From Lethocerus indicus (taxonomy: Eukaryota > Arthropoda > Insecta > Hemiptera > Belostomatidae), in NCBI GenBank assembly GCA_019843655.1, contig JACDQD010000004.1, positions 15,303,853 to 15,367,852 on the forward strand: a DNA stretch of 64,000 bases. The letters run 5' to 3'. The notes below the pieces were generated by a model. That model was given only the letters and a program-made list of their open reading frames with translations. It did no database searches and had not been told where the DNA came from. Made by a program: the position numbers and the translations under genes. This document shows, piece after piece, positions 56,770 through 64,000 of this stretch (position 1 is the stretch's first letter; each line of letters starts with the position of its first letter).

Positions 56770-57145
56770 GCACTTATCCGGGACGTGCAGGGACTACTCA
56801 GCTGCCCTATTCTAAGACGCGGTGGCCCCAACCAGCACCTACCCGGTGGCCGTGAGGGCGACTCAGCTGCCCTTGCGGACGCGGTCGACACCGGACGGCA
56901 CTTATCCGGGACGTGCAGGGACTACTCAGCTGCCCTATTCGAGGACGCGGTGGCCCCAACCAGCACCTACCCGGTGGCCGTGGCCTGGACTCAACTGCCC
57001 TTGCCATCGCTGTGCAATACAAGACGGCACTTATCCAGGCAAGTTGCTGGAGCACACAAGCCCACTCGCCACGACAAGGCGGAGATGCATTTGAGTGGGG
57101 TGCCAGTACACCACTGGCGTCCCTTGCGGAATATATTACGGGAAT
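56603..57145. repeat. GC-rich module B, copy 2
   Basis: Near-identical to copy 1 through the two minisatellite repeats. It then continues with the module A GC core, including AGTACACCACTGGCGTCCC, with an internal deletion, and joins satellite at about 57142 (ACGGGAA to TTTTCTTTTG). It is thus a B/A hybrid. Confidence 0.88.
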
Positions 57146-60100
57146 TTTCTTTTGCTTATAATAAGAGGGTCTGTCACAAAGAATATAATACCATTACTTA
57201 ATCTATAATGGCGCCATCAAATCATTTCCATCATTTGAGGAAATCGTAGTAAACATATACTTATAATCTAAGACGACGAAGGTGAGCCCATACATACTAT
57301 TCCGAGTACTCGTTACGTAGTATACCTATACATTCATATTTGTGACACCCCGTTGACGTTTAATAGAACCTTACATAAGAGTATGGATATATGTGCTTGG
57401 TATTCCCTGTGTTAATAACCTTCAGGGAACAAGAATATCAGTAGATTATTGTTGTTGTCATAAATAATAACCATTGTTCATATTCATTAAACCTGATAGA
57501 GGCAATATGTTTTAAATACCATAATGATCGGCGTGCATAAGTAAAAACCGACGTGCATTGTCCCTATACATTTTTATACATACATATAATAAATACCTTT
57601 TTGCTTATAATAAGAGGGTCTGTCACAAAGAATATAATACCATTACTTAATCTATAATGGCGCCATCAAATCATTTCCTTCATTTGAGGAAATCGTAGTA
57701 AACATATACTTATAATCTAAGACGACGAAGGTGAGCCCATACATGTGTCTTAACCTAAATAAGAGAAAAAAAAAAACACCAGGTATCAGAGTATTAGATC
57801 CGAGTACTCGTTACGTAGTATACCTATACATTCATATTTGTGACACCCCGTTGACGTTTAATAGAACCTTACATAAGAGTATGGATATATGTGCTTGGTA
57901 TTCCCTGTGTTAATAACCTTCAGGGAACAAGAATATCAGTAGATTATTGTTGTTGTCATAAATAATAACCATTGTTCATATTCATTAAACCTGATAGAGA
58001 CAATATGTTTTAAATACCATAATGATCGGCGTGCATAAGTAAAAACCGACGTGCATTGTCCCTATACATTTTTATACATACATATAATAAATACCTTTTT
58101 TTGCTTATAATAAGAGGGTCTGTCACAAAGAATATAATACCATTACTTAATCTATAATGGCGCCATCAAATCATTTCCATCATTTGAGGAAATCGTAGTA
58201 AACATATACTTATAATCTAAGACGACGAAGGTGAGCCCATACATGTGTCTTAACCTAAATAAGAGAAAAAAAAAGAAACACCAGGTATCAGAGTATTAGG
58301 TCCGAGTACTCGTTACGTAGTATACCTATACATTCATATTTGTGACACCCCTTGACGTTTAATAAAACCTTACATAACAGTATGGATATATGTGCTGGGT
58401 ATTCCCTGTGTTAATAACCTTCAGGGAACAAGAATATCAGTAGATTATTGTTGTTGTCATAAATAATAACCATTGTTCATATTCATTAAACCTGATAGAG
58501 ACAATATGTTTTAAATACCATAATGATCGGCGTGCATAAGTAAAAACCGACGTGCATTGTCCCTATACATTTTTATACATACATATAATAAATACCTTTT
58601 CTTTTGCTTATAATAAGAGGGTCTGTCACAAAGAATATAATACCATTACTTAATCTATAATGGCGCCATCAAATCATTTCCATCATTTGAGGAAATCGTA
58701 GTAAACATATACTTATAATCTAAGACGACGAAGGTGAGCCCATACATGTGTCTTAACCTAAATAAGAGAAAAAAACACCAGGTATCAGAGTATTAGATCC
58801 GAGTACTCGTTACGTAGTATACCTATACATTCATATTTGTGACACCCCGTTGACGTTTAATAGAACCTTACATAAGAGTATGGATATATGTGCTTGGTAT
58901 TCCCTGTGTTAATAACCTTCAGGGAACAAGAATATCAGTAGATTATTGTTGTTGTCATAAATAATAACCATTGTTCATATTCATTAAACCTGATAGAGAC
59001 AATATGTTTTAAATACCATAATTTTCGGCGTGAATAAGTAAAAACCGACGTGCATTGTCCCTATACATTTTTATACATACATATAATAAATACCTTTTTT
59101 TGCTTATAATAAGAGGGTCTGTCACAAAGAATATAATACCATGACTTAATCTATAATGGCGCCATCAAATCATTTCCTTCATTTGAGGAAATCGTAGTAA
59201 ACACATACTTATAATCTAAGACGAGGAAGTTGAGCCCATACATGTGTCTTAACCTAAATAAGAGAAAAAAAAACACCAGGTATCAGAGTATTAGATCCGA
59301 GTACTCGTTACGTAGTATACCTATACATTCATATTTGTGACACCCCGTTGACGTTTAATAGAACCTTACATAAGTATGGATATATGTGCTTGTGGTATTC
59401 CTGTGTTAATAACCTTCAGGGAACAAGAATATCAGTAGATTATTGTTGTTGTCATAAATAATAACCATTGTTCATATTCATTAAACCTGATAGAGACAAT
59501 ATGTTTTAAATACCATAATGATCGGCGTGCATAAGTAAAAACCGACGTGCATTGTCCCTATACATTTTTATACATACATATAATAAATACCTTTTCTTTT
59601 GCTTATAATAAGAGGGTCTGTCACAAAGAATATAATACCATGACTTAATCTATAATGGCGCCATCAAATCATTTCCTTCATTTGAGGAAATCGTAGTAAA
59701 CACATACTTATAATCTAAGACGACGAAGTTGAGCCCATACATGTGTCTTAACCTAAATAAGAGAAAAAAAAACACCAGGTATCAGAGTATTAGATCCGAG
59801 TACTCGTTACGTAGTATACCTATACATTCATATTTGTGACACCCCGTTGACGTTTAAAAGAACCTTACATAACAGTATGGATATATGTGGTGGGTATTCC
59901 CTGTGTTAATAACCTTCAGGGAACAAGAATATCAGTAGATTATTGTTGTTGTCATAAATAATAACCATTGTTCATATTCATTAAACCTGATAGAGGCAAT
60001 ATGTTTTAAATACCATAATGATCGGCGTGCATAAGTAAAACCGATGCATTGTCCCTATAAGATTTTTATACATACATATAAATAAATACCTTTTTTTGCT

Positions 60101-60195
60101 TATAATAAGAGGGTCTGTCAACAAAGAATATAATACCATGACTTAATCTATAATGGCGCCATCAAATCATTTCCATCATTTGAGGAAATCGTAGT
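57146..60195. repeat. Satellite block 4 (subfamily II)
   Basis: Seven anchored units. The first interval is only 449 bp because about 50 bp between CCCATACAT and CCGAGTACTCG is deleted at about 57297. Confidence 0.92.
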
Positions 60196-60665
60196 AAACA
60201 TATACTCGACACCGGACGGCATATAATCTAAGACGACGAAGGTGAGCCCATACATTCATAAAAAATTATTACTACAACGTGTCTTTTAATGTGCCTAAAT
60301 AAGAGAAAAAATCTTGTCTAAAAAACACCACCAACACATAACTATACAGGTATCAGAGTATTAGATATATAAGGTGTGTGCCGAGTACTCACCATACATT
60401 AAAGTTACCATCCAAACAGCCACCATAGTTGTGTGTGTGTGTGTGTGTGTGTATATAGTAAAAATGAGCCTATACATTCATCTGGCGTCCCTTGCGGTAT
60501 TTGTGACACATAAGTGAAGTGTCCTAAAAGAGATTATAATATACTGCCAAGGTTATATAATGACAAATCATTTGTTTAATAAAGGTGAATCCTTACATAC
60601 CCTAGGAGATAAAATGAAAAAAATCCAGATAGATATGTGCTCGTGGTATTCCTATTTGTGACACC
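60196..60665. repeat. Scrambled mosaic of satellite and module sequence
   Basis: Short pieces of the 53508-54260 segment appear in their original order (GACACCGGACGGCA; TTCATAAAAAATTATTACTAC; ATCTTGTCTA; CATCCAAAC; GT tract; GTAAAAATGAGC; CTGGCGTCCCTTGCGGTAT; AGAGATTATAAT). They are interleaved with pieces of a satellite unit. This looks like a blend of two aligned sequences rather than a simple insertion. Confidence 0.75.
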
Positions 60666-63326
60666 CATTAATAACCTTCAGGGAACAAGAATATCAGTAG
60701 ATTATTGTTGTTGTCATAAATAATAACCATTGTTCATATTCATTAAACCTGATAGAGACAATATGTTTTAAATACCATAATGATCGGCGTGCATAAGTAA
60801 AAACCGACGTGCATTGTCCCTATACATTTTATACATACATATAATAAATACCTTTTCTTTTGCTTATAATAAGAGGGTCTGTCACAAAGAATATAATACC
60901 ATTACTTAATCTATAATGGCGCCATCAAATCATTTCCTTCATTTGAGGAAATCGTAGTAAAAACATACTTATAATCTAAGACGACGAAGTTGAGCCCATA
61001 CATGTGTCTTAACCTAAATAAGAGAAAAAAAACACCAGGTATCAGAGTATTAGAACCGAGTACTCGTTACGTAGTATACCTATACATTCATATTTGTGAC
61101 ACCCCGTTGACGTTTAATAGAACCTTACATAAGAGTATGGATATATGTGCTTGGTATTCCCTGTGTTAATAACCTTCAGGGAACAAGAATATCAGTAGAT
61201 TATTGTTGTTGTCATAAATAATAACCATTGTTCATATTCATTAAACCTGATAGAGACAATATGTTTAAAATACCATAATGTTCGGCGTGCATAAGTAAAA
61301 ACCGACGTGCATTGTCCCTATACATTTTTATACATACATATAATAAATACCTTTTTTTGCTTATAATAAGAGGGTCTGTCACAAAGAATATAATACCATG
61401 ACTTAATCTATAATGGCGCCATCAAATCATTTCCTTCATTTGAGGAAATCGTAGTAAACACATACTTATAATCTAAGACGAGGAAGTTGAGCCCATACAT
61501 GTGTCTTAACCTAAATAAGAAAAAAAAAGCAGGTATCAAGTATTAGGTCCAGTACTCGTTACATGGTATAACCATACATTCTATTTGACACCACCGTTGA
61601 CGTTTAAAAGAACCTTACATAAAGAATGGATATATGTGGTGGTATTCCCTGTATTAATAACCCAGGAACAAGAAATATCAGCATTGTTTTATCAAATCAC
61701 TCTTGTTCATAAAACAATGATGGAGACAATGTGTTTTATAAATTTTCGGCGTATAAAAGATGCATTGTCCCTATCATTCTATACATACATATAATCAACC
61801 TTTTTTTTTGCTTATAATAAGAGGGTCAGTAACAGAATATATAATACCATAACTTAATCTATAAAGGGGCAATCGAATCCCATCATTTGAATTATTGGAA
61901 AGAAAAGTTACATCCATTATTATCTAAGACGACGAAGTTGAGACAATACATGTAATGTCTTAACCTAAATAAGAGAAAAAAAAAAAAACAAGGTATCAGA
62001 GTATTAGATCCGAGTACTGTTACGTAGTATACCTATACATCATATTGTGACATCCTGTTGACGTTTAATGAACCTACATAAGAGTATGGATATATGTGCG
62101 TGGTATCTCTGTGTTAATAACCTTCAGGGAACAAGAATATCAGTAGATTATTGTTGTAAATAATAACCATTGTTCATATTCATAAAACCATAGAGACAAT
62201 ATAAGTAAATACTAAATACATCGGCGCATAAGTAAAACCGACGTGCATTGTCCCTATACATTTTATACATACATATAATAAATACCTTTTTTTGCTTATA
62301 ATAAGAGGGTATGTCACAAAGAATATAATACCATACTTAATCTTATAATATGCCATCAAATCATTTCCATCATTTGAGGAAATCGTAGTAAACATATACT
62401 TATAATCTAAGAGACGAAGGTGAGACAATACATGTGTCTTAAATCCCAAAACAGAAAAACACCAGGTATCATATATTAGACCTGAATATGCGTAGTATAC
62501 CTCATACATTCATATTTGTGGACACTGCCATCGTTTAATAGAACCTACATACAGTATGGATATATGCTATTCCCTGGTTAATAACCTTCAGGGAACAAGA
62601 ATATCAGTAGATTATTGTTGTTGTCATAAATAATAACCATTGTTCATATTCATTAAACCTGATAGAGACAATATGTTTTAAATACCATAATTTTCGGCGT
62701 GCATAAGTAAAAACCGACGTGCATTGTCCCTATACATTTTTATACATACATATAATAAATACCTTTTCTTTTGCTTATAATAAGAGGGTCTGTCACAAAG
62801 AATATAATACCATTACTTAATCTATAATGGCGCCATCAAATCATTTCCTTCATTTGAGGAAATCGTAGTAAAAACATACTTATAATCTAAGACGACGAAG
62901 TTGAGCCCATACATGTGTCTTAACCTAAATAAGAGAAAAAAAAAAGAAACACCTGGTATCAGAGTATTAGGTCCGAGTACTCGTTACGTAGTATACCTAT
63001 ACATTCATATTTGTGACACCCCCTTGACGTTTAAAAGAACCTTACATAACAGTATGGATATATGTGGTGGGTATTCCCTGTGTTAATAACCTTCAGGGAA
63101 CAAGAATATCAGTAGATTATTGTTGTTGTCATAAATAATAACCATTGCTCTTGTTCATAAAACGTGATGGAGACAATATGTTTTAAATACCATAATTTTC
63201 GGCGTGCATAAAGAAAACTATGTGCATTGTCCCTACTCATTCTTATACATACATAAAATAAATACCTTTTCTTTTGCTTATAATAAGAGGGTCAGTAACA
63301 AGGAATATAATACCATGACTTAATCT
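60666..63326. repeat. Satellite block 5 (subfamily II, with degraded units)
   Basis: Good units at anchors 60919, 61415 and 62829. Between about 61515 and 62580 the units carry many small deletions and insertions, and their anchors read AAGGGGCAATCG (61867) and ATGCCATC (62346). Confidence 0.88.
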
Positions 63327-63425
63327 ATAAGGGGGCAACCGAATCATTTGAATTATTGGAAAAGTATCCATTATTTTGCTTCTTTATAAGTATACTGGAA
63401 TCCAGGATCCACAGACCAGCTCACA
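63327..63425. repeat. Module B, truncated copy 3
   Basis: The first ~100 bp of module B up to CAGACCAGCTCACAC, then a direct switch into a satellite unit at ATACTTATAATC. The junction falls in a shared CACACA-like stretch. Confidence 0.88.
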
Positions 63426-64000
63426 CATACTTATAATCTAAGACGACGAAGTTGAGCCCATACATGTGTCTTAACCTAAATAAGAGAAAAAAAACACCAG
63501 GTATCAGAGTATTAGATCCGAGTACTCGTTACGTAGTATACCTATACATTCATATTTGTGACACCCCGTTGACGTTTAATAAAACCTTACATAACAGTAT
63601 GGATATATGTGCTTGGTATTCCCTGTGTTAATAACCTTCAGGGAACAAGAATATCAGTAGATTATTGTTGTTGTCATAAATAATAACCATTGTTCATATT
63701 CATTAAACCTGATAGAGACAATATGTTTTAAATACCATAATGATCGGCGTGCATAAGTAAAAACCGACGTGCATTGTCCCTATACATTTTTATACATACA
63801 TATAATAAATACCTTTTTTTGCTTATAATAAGAGGGTCTGTCACAAAGAATATAATACCATAACTTAATCTATAATGGCGCCATCAAATCATTTCCATCA
63901 TTTGAGGAAATCGTAGTAAACATATACTTATTATCTAAGACGACGAAGGTGAGACAATACATGTGTCTTAAATCCCAAAACAGAAAAACACCAGGTATCC
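63426..64000. repeat. Satellite unit(s) at the window edge
   Basis: One unit of subfamily II with anchor 63877, then the variant GAGACAATACATGTGTC / AATCCCAAAACAG also seen at 62421-62455. Cut by the end of the window. Confidence 0.9.

Larger units (their letters stand above)
43080..64000. repeat. Higher-order satellite array (unit ~497 bp with embedded GC-rich modules), open at right edge
   Basis: From about 43,080 to the window end nearly all sequence belongs to one tandem family. The anchor GGCGCC recurs at 44627, 45125, 45623, 46119, 46614, 47111, 47609, 48107; 50221, 50717, 51213, 51712, 52209, 52705; 54609, 55109, 55609, 56105; 57210, 57659, 58159, 58662, 59159, 59657, 60155; 60919, 61415, 62829, 63877. 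Spacing is 495-503 bp inside blocks. Two subfamilies and two kinds of GC-rich module are interleaved. The left boundary is abrupt; the right boundary is outside the window. Confidence 0.97.

Noticed and set aside
56626..57201. 191-codon frame across module B copy 2
   Set aside because: It crosses a (CA)n tract, two minisatellite copies and a junction into satellite. The equivalent frames in copies 1 and 3 are shorter or lost, so length is not conserved.
44461..64000. Regularly spaced repeats as a CRISPR array
   Set aside because: The ~497-bp units are contiguous and wholly repetitive with no unique spacers, in a eukaryotic genome.

Overview
The window is AT-rich nuclear DNA of an arthropod, almost certainly an insect. 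The evidence is split genes with short introns (GT-AG, one GC-AG), conserved animal proteins, (TA)n/(GT)n microsatellites and a large satellite array. I cannot name the species. No bacterial, viral, tRNA, rRNA or CRISPR feature was found.

Left part (1-41.1 kb), gene-dense, with six complete conserved genes whose exons I joined by hand. COASY (-, 6-4370, CoA synthesis) is followed by SF3B1 (-, 6987-21944, 23 exons, U2 snRNP branch-site recognition). SF3B1 sits head-to-head with COQ10 (+, 22262-23626, mitochondrial ubiquinone binding), with 317 bp between the start codons. COQ10 converges on GTF3C4 (-, 23975-31348, TFIIIC 90 kDa-type subunit). The 4.1 kb first intron of GTF3C4 contains a single-exon ITFG1/TIP gene (28832-30697) on the same strand. 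Bap60/SMARCD (+, 33306-37060, SWI/SNF) converges on a SWEET sugar transporter (-, 38364-41138). Each multi-exon assembly closes in frame at about the expected family length: 522, 1307, 196, 671, 504 and 210 codons. These are unrelated housekeeping functions (cofactors, splicing, Pol III, chromatin, sugar transport) and I see no pathway cluster. A 59-codon small ORF at 5418-5597 is a possible extra gene.

Transition (41.1-43.08 kb): no gene, with one GC-richer island of unknown nature at 42126-42296.

Right part (about 43,080 to the window end at 64,000): a tandem array built on a unit of about 497 bp. Subfamily I occupies 44.4-48.6 kb and shows a four-unit A-A-B-B higher-order order. Subfamily II occupies 50.0-64.0 kb. 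The array is interrupted by GC-rich modules carrying (CA)n/(GT)n tracts, a 7-bp-stem hairpin and a minisatellite of about 125 bp. The modules include relics of the 497-bp unit, so they and the satellite evolved together. Two stretches (60.2-60.7 and 61.5-62.6 kb) are mosaic or degraded and are either real recombinants or assembly consensus errors. The array, with its sharp edge next to the genes, its higher-order structure and its conserved palindromes, is the most unusual part of the window.
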